Shown here: piece by piece, positions 7,716 through 16,033 of the stretch
Layout of the letters: the number at the start of each line of letters is the position of its first letter
Numbering within the stretch: the stretch's first letter is position 1
Source of the DNA: an uncultured Oscillospiraceae bacterium
GTDB taxonomy: Bacteria; Bacillota; Clostridia; Oscillospirales; Acutalibacteraceae
Direction of reading: 5' to 3'
NCBI GenBank assembly: GCA_900545625.1
Contig: UQZS01000013.1
Span: forward strand, 1 to 36,796
DNA: 36,796 nt
Translations under genes and position numbers: made by a program
Notes under the pieces: generated by a model
The model's database searches: none
What the model was told of the DNA's origin: nothing
The model's input: only the letters and a program-made list of their open reading frames with translations

Positions 7716-8430
7716 ATTAAAAGCGGCGGTTCTATACGAATACGCAACAAAAATCAAGGCTATGGGCGTCTTTTATTTGATCCAGTATGCGATCACGGCG
7801 TTGATTTTCGCGATCGTCCTCCTTTTCACGGACGGGAGCCAGACCGGTTCCAATGCTTTGGAAATCAGCTCGGTCGTTTTTGTAAGCGTGATCGGGGTAT
7901 TGGGCTACAAGGAAGACTTTAAGGCACTGCTGCAAAACGGATACACCCGCAAATCCATCTTTCTTTCGACCGTTTGCATGTTTGCGCTGCTTTGCGGGAC
8001 CATGGCTCTGATCGACACTGTAATCGGCAACACCATCCACCATTTTGCAAAGCAATATTTCACCCTGTTCGGCAGCCTGTACGGATACAGCAGCCTTTTC
8101 GCGAATTGGTTATGGCTCACGGTTTTATATCTATTGTTTTGCAGTCTGTCCTACTTAGCGATTTTAGTGATCCACAGGATCGGGAAAACGGCGTCGCTTT
8201 TGCTTGCCGTTGGGCTCGGCGGCAGCGTACTGCTGGTGATCGCGCTGTTTCGATTCGTACTCTCTGACAAAGCCGTGCGCGCGGTCGCGGATTTTTGGAT
8301 ACGGGCGATGGGCTTTACGGGCGACGGAACGACAAATATTTTCTTCCCCGTGATCACGTTTCTTGTGATCGGCCTCGTTTTCGGGCTCGGCGCTTTTGCA
8401 CTGATCCGCCGTGCGGAGCTGAAAGGATAA
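7708..8430 (+). CDS. ABC transporter permease, ABC-2-like
   Basis: This 240-residue integral membrane protein has about six hydrophobic helices, for example around residues 15-40, 50-65, 85-105, 130-155, 160-185 and 205-230. Its start overlaps the ATPase stop (7708-7715), and the two presumably form an export or sensing complex in the cytoplasmic membrane. I find no substrate motif. A strong terminator 20 bases downstream closes the operon. Confidence 0.82.
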   Translation: MNKLKAAVLYEYATKIKAMGVFYLIQYAITALIFAIVLLFTDGSQTGSNALEISSVVFVSVIGVLGYKEDFKALLQNGYTRKSIFLSTVCMFALLCGTMALIDTVIGNTIHHFAKQYFTLFGSLYGYSSLFANWLWLTVLYLLFCSLSYLAILVIHRIGKTASLLLAVGLGGSVLLVIALFRFVLSDKAVRAVADFWIRAMGFTGDGTTNIFFPVITFLVIGLVFGLGAFALIRRAELKG

Positions 8431-8449
8431 GATGAGGAACTGACAAGGA

Positions 8450-8490
8450 GGACGGGTCTGTGTCTTTGGTGACACAGACCCGTCCCTTTT
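8450..8490 (+). terminator. Terminator of the GntR/ABC operon
   Basis: A perfect 15-bp stem (8450-8464 with 8471-8485) with a 6-base loop is followed by CTTTT. Confidence 0.88.
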
Positions 8491-8562
8491 ACGCTCTTAT
8501 ATGGATTTGCGTACAGCCGCAAGGGCTGTCCCTGCGGATTTAAGGTATCTTTCAGCGCGCGG

Positions 8563-8597
8563 AAAACTTAAAGTGCTCCGTTGCGGGGCGGGCACTT
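8563..8597 (-). terminator. Weak candidate terminator of the rarA operon
   Basis: On the minus strand AAGTGC (8592-8597) pairs with GCACTT (8571-8576), with an inner three-pair extension across a bulged A, followed by TAAGTTTTCC. It lies about 75 bases after the rarA stop. The stem is short and the U-run modest. The rest of 8491-8670 holds one bulged hairpin (8517-8538) and no gene. Confidence 0.35.
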
Positions 8598-8670
8598 AAA
8601 ATCTGCCCTACAAGTTATACAGGTTTTCGGCTTTGCACACGTTTCCCACGCCGCGTCTGACTTCCGCCAA

Positions 8671-9948
8671 CTAACTTCTGTCCTCTGATTTGATCGCGTC
8701 CCAATACGCTTTGGCGGCTTGCTCGTTACGGTTGTCGCCGTAGAAATAATACTGCTTTCCCAAAAGCGCGTCGGGCATATACTGCTGCTCGACCCAGCGG
8801 TGCGGGAAGTCGTGCGGGTATTTGTAAAACTGGCCCGGGCGCGCGGCGTCCGCGCCGTCGTAATGCTTATTCTGCAGGCACCGCGGGATGCGCCCGTAGT
8901 TCCCCTTTTGCACATCCTCCATCGCGGCGGTGATCGCCATATCGCCCGTGTTGGACTTCGGCGAGGTCGCCACCAAAATGACGGCATCCGCAAGCGGGAT
9001 CTTTGCTTCGGGCAGCCCCACGGAAAGCGCGATGTCACACGCCGCTTTGACAATGGGGATAATCTGTGGGTAGGCAAGCCCCACATCCTCGCACGCGCAG
9101 ACCATCAGCCGCCGCACGGCGGAGGGCAGGTCGCCGCCCTCCAAAAGCCTTGCGAGATAATGCAGCGCCGCGTCCGGGTCGGAGCCGCGCATGGATTTCT
9201 GGAAAGCGGAGATCACGTCGTAGTGCTCATCGCCGTCCTTGTCATAGCGGAAGGTGTTGCCGCCCGTGAGCTTCACCGCCGCTTCGAGCGTAACGGTCTT
9301 GCCGCCGTCCGCGTCGCGCGGGGCGGCAAGGACGGAGAGCTCCGTAAAATTGAGCGCGCGGCGTACATCTCCGCCGCAGGCCTGCGCAATGTGCGCCACC
9401 ACCTCTTCCGGCGCAGTAATGCGCACACCCTGTTCCGCTTCGAGAAAGGCAAAGCCGCGGCGCACGGCAGGCTCGATCTCCTTTGCCGTAAGTGCCTTAA
9501 ACTCAAAAACCGTCGAGCGGCTGAGCACGGCGTTATAGACATAAAAATACGGATTTTCCGTGGTGGAAGCGATCAGCGTAATCTTGCCGCTTTCCATGTA
9601 TTCCAAAAGCGACTGCTGCTGTTTTTTATTGAAATACTGGATCTCGTCCAAATACAGCAGCACACCGTTCGGTGCGGCAAGCGTACCGATCTCCCCTACG
9701 ATCTCCTTGATGTCCGCTGTGGAAGCATTCGTACCGTTGAGCTTTCTAAGCGTCAGGTTGGTGGTTTTGGCAAGAATGCGCGCAAGTGTCGTTTTGCCCG
9801 TGCCGGGCGGGCCGTAAAACACCATGTTCGGAAGCACACCGGACTGCGCAATATTGCGAAGCGGCGCCCCCTCGCCTAAGAGGTGGCGCTGCCCGACCAT
9901 ATCGTCGATCGTTTCGGGGCGGAGCCTGTCCGCCAGCGGTGCTGTCAT
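8671..9948 (-). CDS. rarA: Replication-associated recombination protein A (AAA+ ATPase)
   Basis: This 425-residue AAA+ protein is of the RarA/MgsA/WRNIP1 family, which acts at stalled replication forks and interacts with single-strand-binding protein. Walker A FYGPPGTGKTT, Walker B LLYLDEIQ, sensor 1 STTENP and the C-terminal tetramer region (GGDLPSAVRRLMVCACEDVGLA, then HYDGADAARPGQFYKYPHDFP) are all present, and the length is normal. I choose ATG 9948 because GAGG lies 7 bases upstream; a TTG at 9954 is too close to it. It starts 2 bases after the HAD gene stop, so the two are probably co-translated. Confidence 0.93.
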   Translation of the reverse strand: MTAPLADRLRPETIDDMVGQRHLLGEGAPLRNIAQSGVLPNMVFYGPPGTGKTTLARILAKTTNLTLRKLNGTNASTADIKEIVGEIGTLAAPNGVLLYLDEIQYFNKKQQQSLLEYMESGKITLIASTTENPYFYVYNAVLSRSTVFEFKALTAKEIEPAVRRGFAFLEAEQGVRITAPEEVVAHIAQACGGDVRRALNFTELSVLAAPRDADGGKTVTLEAAVKLTGGNTFRYDKDGDEHYDVISAFQKSMRGSDPDAALHYLARLLEGGDLPSAVRRLMVCACEDVGLAYPQIIPIVKAACDIALSVGLPEAKIPLADAVILVATSPKSNTGDMAITAAMEDVQKGNYGRIPRCLQNKHYDGADAARPGQFYKYPHDFPHRWVEQQYMPDALLGKQYYFYGDNRNEQAAKAYWDAIKSEDRS

Positions 9949-9950
9949 AG

Positions 9951-10616
9951 TCAATCCTCAAAAAGCAATTTTTGCACATCGGCGGGCGTTTCGGCAATAT
10001 GATCCGCGCCGTATTCCTCGAATTCCGCACGGCTGCCGAAGCCGTACAGCACGGCGATACAGGGGATCTCCGCCGCCTTTGCCCCGCAGATGTCGTAAAG
10101 CCGGTCGCCGACCATGACCGTGTCGGCGCCTGCAACACCGAGCATCCGCATAGCGGTGCGCATGATCTCCGCCTTATCGGCGCTTTTTTCATCGAAACTC
10201 GTGCCGCCGATATAGTCTACATACTGTATGAGCCCCTGCTCGCGTAAGATCTGCTCAATATAGGGTATGGGCTTGGAAGACGCGGTCGCCGTTTTTACAC
10301 CGCTTTCGCGAAGCGTGCGCAAAAGTTCAGGGATCCCGTCGTAAATGCGCGCTTCACGCCAGCCTCTCGCCCGGTAGCGTTCGCGGTATTTTTCAATCAT
10401 AAAGCCGATCTTATCATCCGGGTAGCCGAACAGCGTCTGGAAGCTGTCATAGATCGGCGGGCCGATAAATTTGCGCAGCGTCGAAAGCGGGGGCGAAGGC
10501 TTGCCGTCCGCCTCGAACGCATATTGCAGGCTTTTGAAGATGCCCTCCGAGGTATCCGCCAGCGTTCCGTCAAAATCAAATAATACTGCCTTGTAACGGG
10601 GTTTCATGGTTTCCAT
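9951..10616 (-). CDS. HAD-family phosphatase, Gph-like
   Basis: This 221-residue soluble hydrolase of the haloacid dehalogenase superfamily shows motif I FDFDGTLAD (nucleophile and acid Asp), motif II TASSKP, a motif III Lys around SADKAEI and motif IV MVGDRLYD. The helical cap inserted after motif I (about 20-85) puts it with phosphoglycolate phosphatase and pyrophosphatase PpaX-like proteins; the substrate is not certain. ATG 10616 is kept as start, but the ribosome site is weak and ATG 10607 is also possible. It lies 47 bases after the propeller-like gene and directly before rarA, in the same operon. Confidence 0.87.
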   Translation of the reverse strand: METMKPRYKAVLFDFDGTLADTSEGIFKSLQYAFEADGKPSPPLSTLRKFIGPPIYDSFQTLFGYPDDKIGFMIEKYRERYRARGWREARIYDGIPELLRTLRESGVKTATASSKPIPYIEQILREQGLIQYVDYIGGTSFDEKSADKAEIMRTAMRMLGVAGADTVMVGDRLYDICGAKAAEIPCIAVLYGFGSRAEFEEYGADHIAETPADVQKLLFED

Positions 10617-10663
10617 TTTGCGGCGTGTGCCGTTCCTTTCTTTTTACTGCCTTCTTACTGCCG

Positions 10664-11968
10664 TCAGCGGATCGCCGAAAGATCCAGCACCACGTTTTCA
10701 TAGCCGTCCACGTTGATGACATAGAACATGACGGTCGTGTCATCGATAAAGCGCATGTTGCCGTGCTGGGCATAATTCGTTTCGGTATACGTCACAGACC
10801 TGCCCGTTTCGGTGTTATAGACATAAATACGGTAGTCAAGCGCATTCGCAACCGTGCCTGCCATAACGACATACTTCCCGTCGGGGCTGACAGCAAACGC
10901 GAGCGGATTGATCTTGTAATCCTGCGGTGTGATGACCGTCGTATCATAGGTCGTGTAGATGCGGCCGTCCTCCTTGGCAAGCAGGTAATCCCCGCTGCGG
11001 ATATACGAAGAGTCATACGTCGCATAAAAGCTGGAGATCACACTCTCCTCGCCGTTTTCGTAGCGCACGGTCCGGAAGCCGCCGTCCGTTTCGCGGATAA
11101 AGGCGAACGCGCCGTTTTCCAGCGGCTTGACATAGCATTCCGCCACGGAAAGCGCCGCCGAATCCTCACGGTTGTCGGTTTTCACGTAAATATCGATCGG
11201 CGTTTCACCGTCCGCACTCTGCTCATGGTTACGGCTCGAGAAAAACGGGATGGAGGAGCCCGTCGCGGTGAGCGCCTCGTCCGTGATCATACAGAAATCC
11301 TCCCGCATGGCACCTGAGATCCCGACGGTGCGGTTGTTTTCGCTCAAGAACCGCGTCATGCTCCCATCCGAACGGTTGACAATATACGATTCCTCCCAGA
11401 CGGGTTCTTCCGAATACGCCTGTGTGCGGTCGGAGTGCGCAAGCAGCAGGCAGCGTCCGTCCGCGGCATAAGCAGTGGGAAGATCCGTGACCTTAAACAT
11501 CATAAAACTGTAAATATATACATCCTCGTCCGTCGAACCGTCTGTTGAGAACACGCCGTAGCCGCAAATGTGCCCGTCACGCTCGATATAGTGGATGCTT
11601 GCGGGGATTTGCTGACCGCTCAACGGCACGGAAAGCTCCATGGTACCGGTCTCGGCAAGCTCTACAAAATCTGTTCCGTTGAATTCATAAAACAGCACGT
11701 TGCCCGCCGCGTCCGCCGTATAAAAGACATTGTCGAAATCGGTGGACATGTAGGGAATGGACGTAATGGTGCGTGCAAGCTCTACCGTTTCGAGCTGCTC
11801 CGGATTGCCCAGCGCTGATGCATCGTCCTCCTGCGGCGGGTTGCGGTACAGCCAAACGGCAGCGAGCACGGCAGCGACCGCCAAAACGGCAACTATGATC
11901 GTGATCACATTCTTTTTTGCCGAGGTCTTGTTTTTGCCGCTCGGCGCGGCCTCCTGTGTGAAAAGCAC
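10664..11968 (-). CDS. Single-pass membrane protein with propeller-like external domain
   Basis: This 434-residue protein has a basic cytoplasmic start (about 1-20), one transmembrane helix (about 21-42) and an external domain. That domain has repeated strands such as NVLFYEFNG, YVVMAGTV, YRIYVYNTETG and TTVMFYVINVDGY, suggesting a beta-propeller. I do not recognise a named family; it may be a surface sensor or scaffold. The only sensible start is GTG 11968, since TGA lies nine codons upstream, and the ribosome site is weak. It is the first gene of the operon with the HAD phosphatase and rarA, behind the promoter at 12062-12090. It is not closely similar by eye to the propeller protein at 702. 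Confidence 0.75.
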   Translation of the reverse strand: MLFTQEAAPSGKNKTSAKKNVITIIVAVLAVAAVLAAVWLYRNPPQEDDASALGNPEQLETVELARTITSIPYMSTDFDNVFYTADAAGNVLFYEFNGTDFVELAETGTMELSVPLSGQQIPASIHYIERDGHICGYGVFSTDGSTDEDVYIYSFMMFKVTDLPTAYAADGRCLLLAHSDRTQAYSEEPVWEESYIVNRSDGSMTRFLSENNRTVGISGAMREDFCMITDEALTATGSSIPFFSSRNHEQSADGETPIDIYVKTDNREDSAALSVAECYVKPLENGAFAFIRETDGGFRTVRYENGEESVISSFYATYDSSYIRSGDYLLAKEDGRIYTTYDTTVITPQDYKINPLAFAVSPDGKYVVMAGTVANALDYRIYVYNTETGRSVTYTETNYAQHGNMRFIDDTTVMFYVINVDGYENVVLDLSAIR

Positions 11969-12061
11969 CTGCGTTCCGCCTTCCTGTCCTAAAAATCATC
12001 GCCCCTGCGGCAGAGTTCACTGCGCGGTGCGGGCGTTTTATGCGCGTATGGCCACGCGATC

Positions 12062-12090
12062 ATTTTAGCATGTTCCCCATGAAAAAGCAA
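12062..12090 (-). promoter_or_regulatory. Promoter of the propeller-HAD-rarA operon
   Basis: On the minus strand TTGCTT (12085-12090) and TAAAAT (12062-12067) are separated by 17 bases. The gene start at 11968 is about 94 bases from the -10 element. Confidence 0.65.
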
Positions 12091-12172
12091 GCAGCGCGGG
12101 ATGTTTCTATTTTGCCGCGCGCACGCATATATATTGGATAAAACGACGGAAAACAGAAAATAGGTGAACAGC

Positions 12173-13108
12173 ATGGAAAAATTTCTGCCGGAGGGCGTTT
12201 TATTTGAGACAGAGGAAAACCAAAAGCGGATCGCGAGTTTTCCGCGGCTGCGGGAGGCGTTTTACGAGGACGCCGTCTTGGAAGCGCGCGCTGTGCTGTG
12301 CGACCGCGCGCACAATCTGCATGTCGATCTCGGCGAAATCAAAGGCTTTATGCCGCACGCGGAATGCGCGCTGGGGATCGCAGAGGGCACGGTGCGCGAC
12401 ATCGCGGTGATCTCCCGCGTCAACAAACCTGTCTGCTTTCGCATTACCTCTTTTTACGACGATGAAAACGGCGCGCGCACCGCTGTGCTCAGCCGCCGCG
12501 CCGTACAGGAGGCATGCCGGCGTGAATACGTCGCCTGTCTTTCTGTAGGGGATGTGATCGATGCCGTCGTCACACGCAACGAGGCGTTCGGCACATTCTG
12601 CGACATCGGTGCGGGGCTGACGGCTCTGCTGCCCATCGACGGCATTTCCGTTTCGCGCATCCCGCACCCGCGCGTGCGCTTCGCCGTAGGACAGCGCATT
12701 CGCGCCGTGGTGCGCGGACGCGACGAAATGGGACGCATCACCCTTTCGCACAAGGAGCTTTTAGGAACGTGGCAGGAAAACGCCGATCGCTTTTCGGTGG
12801 GCGAGACCGTGCCCGGCATAGTACGCTCGGTGGAAAGCTACGGTATTTTTGTGGAACTTACGCCCAACCTTGCTGGGCTTGCAGAACTAACGCCGGGCGT
12901 GCAGGCAGGCGAGGGCGCGAGCGTATACATCAAAAGCATTTCTCCCGATCGCATGAAGATCAAGCTGATTTTAGTTGACCACTTTCCCGCACCGGAAACG
13001 CCGCAGCACATTTCCTACCCCGACACACAGCACCTCGACCGCTGGGTCTATTCCCCGCCGGGATGCCTAAAAACGGTAGAAAGCGTTTTTGCGCAGGCAG
13101 GAGCGTGA
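12173..13108 (+). CDS. RNA-binding protein with S1 domains
   Basis: This 311-residue cytoplasmic protein has three S1-type OB-fold modules, at about residues 35-105 (degenerate), 120-190 (VGDVIDAVVTRNEAFGTFCDIG, then GRITLSHKELLG) and 200-270 (VGETVPGIVRSVESYGIFVELTP). Such short multi-S1 proteins in Clostridia are related to ribosomal protein S1 and are thought to bind RNA or ribosomes; a precise role is not known. ATG 12173 is preceded by AGGTGA (12162-12167); a GTG nine bases upstream overlaps that site. It is divergent from the propeller-HAD-rarA operon. Confidence 0.85.
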   Translation: MEKFLPEGVLFETEENQKRIASFPRLREAFYEDAVLEARAVLCDRAHNLHVDLGEIKGFMPHAECALGIAEGTVRDIAVISRVNKPVCFRITSFYDDENGARTAVLSRRAVQEACRREYVACLSVGDVIDAVVTRNEAFGTFCDIGAGLTALLPIDGISVSRIPHPRVRFAVGQRIRAVVRGRDEMGRITLSHKELLGTWQENADRFSVGETVPGIVRSVESYGIFVELTPNLAGLAELTPGVQAGEGASVYIKSISPDRMKIKLILVDHFPAPETPQHISYPDTQHLDRWVYSPPGCLKTVESVFAQAGA

Positions 13109-13133
13109 TTTTTGCGAATTTTGCGGTCTTGGT

Positions 13134-13162
13134 TTGCATTTTTTTGTGAAATATAGTAGAAT
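13134..13162 (+). promoter_or_regulatory. Promoter of the dockerin hydrolase gene
   Basis: TTGCAT at 13134-13139 and TAGAAT at 13157-13162 have a 17-base spacing. The AGGGAGG-type ribosome site and ATG 13207 follow 45 bases later. Confidence 0.7.
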
Positions 13163-13206
13163 GTATTTGTAGATTTCCCAAATGGTTTACGAGGGAGGAT
13201 TTTGAA

Positions 13207-15114
13207 ATGAAAAAGGGTGTTTTTCGGAAATCGTTGAGCCTTTTGCTCTCGGTGGTGCTTGCCCTGCTTCTGTTCGTTCCGGCGCTTGCCGCTTCGGACA
13301 AACAGGGAGAAACACCGGTTTTGATCGTCACGGGGTTTGCGGAGTATCCGTTGGGAAACCCGCAGACGGGGGAATCCGCATTCCCGCCTGAAACGCAGGA
13401 CATCATCAACACCGTCGCAGGCGCAGCCCCCGCGCTGCTCCAGCTGCTGGCAAGCGGGCGGACACAGGCGGATTACGACGCGCTTTGCGATGCGGTGCTG
13501 CCTGTGGTGAACGAGCTGTTCGACCCCATTGCCTGCAACCCTGACGGCACCGTTCGCCACAGCGACGTGGGGCTTTTATATCAGTATCCCGAATCGGCGG
13601 CCGATTATCCGGACGGCACCATCACCAACGGGCTGGCGCTTGCCGCCATGCAGGCGGTCGGTGCGGAAAACACCTTTGTCTACGGGCTGGACTGGCGGCG
13701 CGATCCTATGGACGTGGCGGATGAGCTCAACGAGTGGGTGCAGCACATCAAAGAAAAAACCGGGTCCGACAAGGTCTCTATCGCAGGGATCAGCATGGGG
13801 ACCGGGATGGTCTCGGCATACCTTTGGAAATACGGTACGGAAGATATTTCCAATATCACCATGATCTCCGGCGCGTTTACAGGGCTGGAATATGTCGGCA
13901 GGCTGTTCCGCGGGGAGCTGGAGATCGATGCGGACGGGCTGTATCGTCTCTTGGAGCAGGTCATCGGCTCGGATGTGCTTACACGCATTTTCGGTTCGAC
14001 GGGGATCGTGCGGGATCTGATCGCTCTGGTAGACGATCTGTACGCCGCCTGCGGCGACCGCATTTTCACGGAATGCCTGATCCCCGCCTTCGGTTATAAT
14101 CCGGGGATATGGTCCTTTGTACCCGCGGCGGATTATGAAGCCTGCAAGGCCTTTATGTTCGCCCGCATGGATTCCACCGACGAAGAAAAAGCGGTGCTGG
14201 AGGCAAAGATCGATGCGTATCATACCGTACAGGCGAATGTCGGCGATACGCTGAAAGCCGCCAAGGCTGCAGGTGTGAATGTTGCGATCGTCTCAAACTA
14301 CAACTATCAAATGCCGCCCGTCTCCACCGCATCTGAAATGACCGGCGACCAGGTGATCGAAACGATGCACACGAGCGGCTTTGCCACTTGTGCAAATATC
14401 GGCGAAACGCTTCTGGAAAGCGTTTCGGGGCCGTACGTTTCCCCTGACCGCGTCATTGACGCCTCCACCTGCCTGCTGCCGGACGAGACCTGGTTCATCA
14501 AAGATATGAAGCATGTGGAATTTTCCGATGTGCAGAACCAATGCGATTTCTATCTTTGGCTGATGACGACCGACACGCAGGTCAACATTCACTCTGACCC
14601 CGCCTACCCGCAGTTCATGCGGTACAATTCCGAAACCGGCGTCCTTGTTCCCCAAGCCATGCTGCAAGGTGATGTGAACTTTGACGGCGTGGTCAACCTT
14701 GTGGATGCGCGGCTGGTACTGCGGCATGTCCGTTCGTTTGCCGCGCTTTCCGCCATAGCTCTGGAGGCGGCGGATATGGACGGGAACAACATCGTGCAGC
14801 ATGCGGACGCACAAACGATCCTGAACAATTATGCAGGTGCGAAGCCGCAGACACAAACCACCCTGTCCGCCATCGACGACCTTCTGAACGCAAACGGCGC
14901 AGACACGAGCACAGACAGCGGCGCCGGCTCGCAGGTGCAGGAAGCTCTGGAAAACGCCGCGAACGGTCTGCGGGATACGATCGGCAGCCTGGATCTCGGC
15001 AGCCTGCTGCAATTCGGCAGCAGCGCTGCTGCACAAACCCGGCAAACGCAAGCATCCGAGACGCAAACCACGCAGGCGCAAAACGAAGCTGATGCGACCG
15101 AGCCCGCCGCGTAG
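13207..15114 (+). CDS. Secreted LCAT/lipase-like alpha/beta hydrolase with dockerin
   Basis: This 635-residue exported protein has a signal peptide (about 1-29, ending PALAA). Its alpha/beta-hydrolase domain shows the early strand PVLIVTGF, the LCAT-like YGLDWRRDP near 159-167 and the nucleophile elbow GISMGTG with Ser196. A dockerin I-type pair of calcium-binding segments lies at about 488-545: GDVNFDGVVNLVDARLVL, then ADMDGNNIVQHADAQTIL. A tail of about 90 residues rich in Ala, Gln, Thr and Ser follows, so the dockerin is internal. The family acts on lipid esters; the real substrate is unknown. The dockerin suggests docking to a cohesin protein on the cell surface. It is a single-gene transcript with its own promoter and terminator. 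Confidence 0.87.
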   Translation: MKKGVFRKSLSLLLSVVLALLLFVPALAASDKQGETPVLIVTGFAEYPLGNPQTGESAFPPETQDIINTVAGAAPALLQLLASGRTQADYDALCDAVLPVVNELFDPIACNPDGTVRHSDVGLLYQYPESAADYPDGTITNGLALAAMQAVGAENTFVYGLDWRRDPMDVADELNEWVQHIKEKTGSDKVSIAGISMGTGMVSAYLWKYGTEDISNITMISGAFTGLEYVGRLFRGELEIDADGLYRLLEQVIGSDVLTRIFGSTGIVRDLIALVDDLYAACGDRIFTECLIPAFGYNPGIWSFVPAADYEACKAFMFARMDSTDEEKAVLEAKIDAYHTVQANVGDTLKAAKAAGVNVAIVSNYNYQMPPVSTASEMTGDQVIETMHTSGFATCANIGETLLESVSGPYVSPDRVIDASTCLLPDETWFIKDMKHVEFSDVQNQCDFYLWLMTTDTQVNIHSDPAYPQFMRYNSETGVLVPQAMLQGDVNFDGVVNLVDARLVLRHVRSFAALSAIALEAADMDGNNIVQHADAQTILNNYAGAKPQTQTTLSAIDDLLNANGADTSTDSGAGSQVQEALENAANGLRDTIGSLDLGSLLQFGSSAAAQTRQTQASETQTTQAQNEADATEPAA

Positions 15115-15146
15115 CGAAAGCGCGCACAGCAATACAGCTTCATTCC

Positions 15147-15174
15147 CCGCCCCGATTTTTGGGGCGGTTTTTTT
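15147..15174 (+). terminator. Terminator of the dockerin hydrolase gene
   Basis: CCGCCCC (15147-15153) pairs perfectly with GGGGCGG (15161-15167), followed by seven T. Confidence 0.92.
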
Positions 15175-15230
15175 CGACCTTTTTACGCCGCATTCGCTTT
15201 CCCGTAATAAAATTGTAACCATTCTGCGGC

Positions 15231-15309
15231 TTGTTTTGTTAGAATATCCTGCTACAATACAGAAAACGGGAGAGAAAGGCTTTCACTTTGCCGACAAATT
15301 TGGTATGAT
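15231..15309 (+). promoter_or_regulatory. Two candidate promoters of the two-component operon
   Basis: The upstream candidate is TTGTTT (15231-15236), 16 bases, TACAAT (15253-15258). The downstream candidate is TTTCAC (15281-15286), 17 bases, TATGAT (15304-15309). Both lie between the preceding terminator and the response-regulator start at 15344; which is used cannot be decided by eye. Confidence 0.5.
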
Positions 15310-15343
15310 ACAAAGGTAATTTGAAAGCAAAGAGGGAAACAGC

Positions 15344-16033
15344 ATGTACACGGTTTTGGTTTGTGACGACGATAAGGCGATTTTGGATTCTCTGGAGATC
15401 TATCTGCACCTGGAAGGGTACGAGGTCATCAAGGCGACCAACGGTAAGGAGGCGCTTGCAGCAGCCGCGAGCCACGAGCTGCACTGCATCATTCTCGATA
15501 TCATGATGCCGGGGCTGGACGGCTTAAATGCCACGCTCAAACTGCGCGAGCGCCACAATGTGCCGATCATCCTGCTCTCTGCAAAAAGCGAGGACACCGA
15601 CAAGATCACCGGGCTTTCGTTCGGCGCAGACGACTATGTCACCAAGCCGTTCAATCCGCTGGAGCTCATGGCGCGCGTCAAATCGCAGATCCGCCGCTAT
15701 GCGACGTTTGGGAGCCTTGAAACGCGCGAGAACGTGCTGACCACGGGCGGTCTTACGCTTGACCCCGACTCCAAGGAGGTCACGCTCGACGGCGAACCCG
15801 TACGCCTGACCGCTACGGAATACGGGATTCTGGAGTTTTTGATGAAAAATATGGGCAGGGTGCTTTCCACGAACCAGATCTATGAAGCGGTCTGGAACGA
15901 GCCCGCCTTTTCCACCGAGAAAACCGTGACCGTACACATCCGCCGCATCCGCGAAAAAATCGAGATCAATCCCAAGGACCCAAAGTATCTGAAGGTGGTG
16001 TGGGGCATTGGCTACAAAATTGAAAAATATTAA
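15344..16033 (+). CDS. OmpR/PhoB-family response regulator
   Basis: This 229-residue DNA-binding regulator is activated by the kinase encoded next. The receiver domain (1-120) has the acidic pocket CDDD, phospho-acceptor Asp52 in LDIMMPG, Ser/Thr near LLSAKS and Lys101 in VTKPF. The C-terminal winged helix (about 130-229) has LTATEYGILEFLMKN and the recognition region STEKTVTVHIRRIREKIE. It resembles VanR-type regulators. The gene overlaps the start of the kinase gene by 26 bases, so their synthesis is coupled. Its target genes cannot be told from this window. Confidence 0.93.
   Translation: MYTVLVCDDDKAILDSLEIYLHLEGYEVIKATNGKEALAAAASHELHCIILDIMMPGLDGLNATLKLRERHNVPIILLSAKSEDTDKITGLSFGADDYVTKPFNPLELMARVKSQIRRYATFGSLETRENVLTTGGLTLDPDSKEVTLDGEPVRLTATEYGILEFLMKNMGRVLSTNQIYEAVWNEPAFSTEKTVTVHIRRIREKIEINPKDPKYLKVVWGIGYKIEKY

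Noticed and set aside
8517..8538. Bulged hairpin CCGCAAGGG/CCCTGCGG
   Set aside because: No T-run follows on either strand, so I cannot support it as a terminator or RNA gene.
8719..9879. 386-residue plus-strand frame opposite rarA
   Set aside because: It is an antisense shadow; rarA has complete motifs on the other strand.
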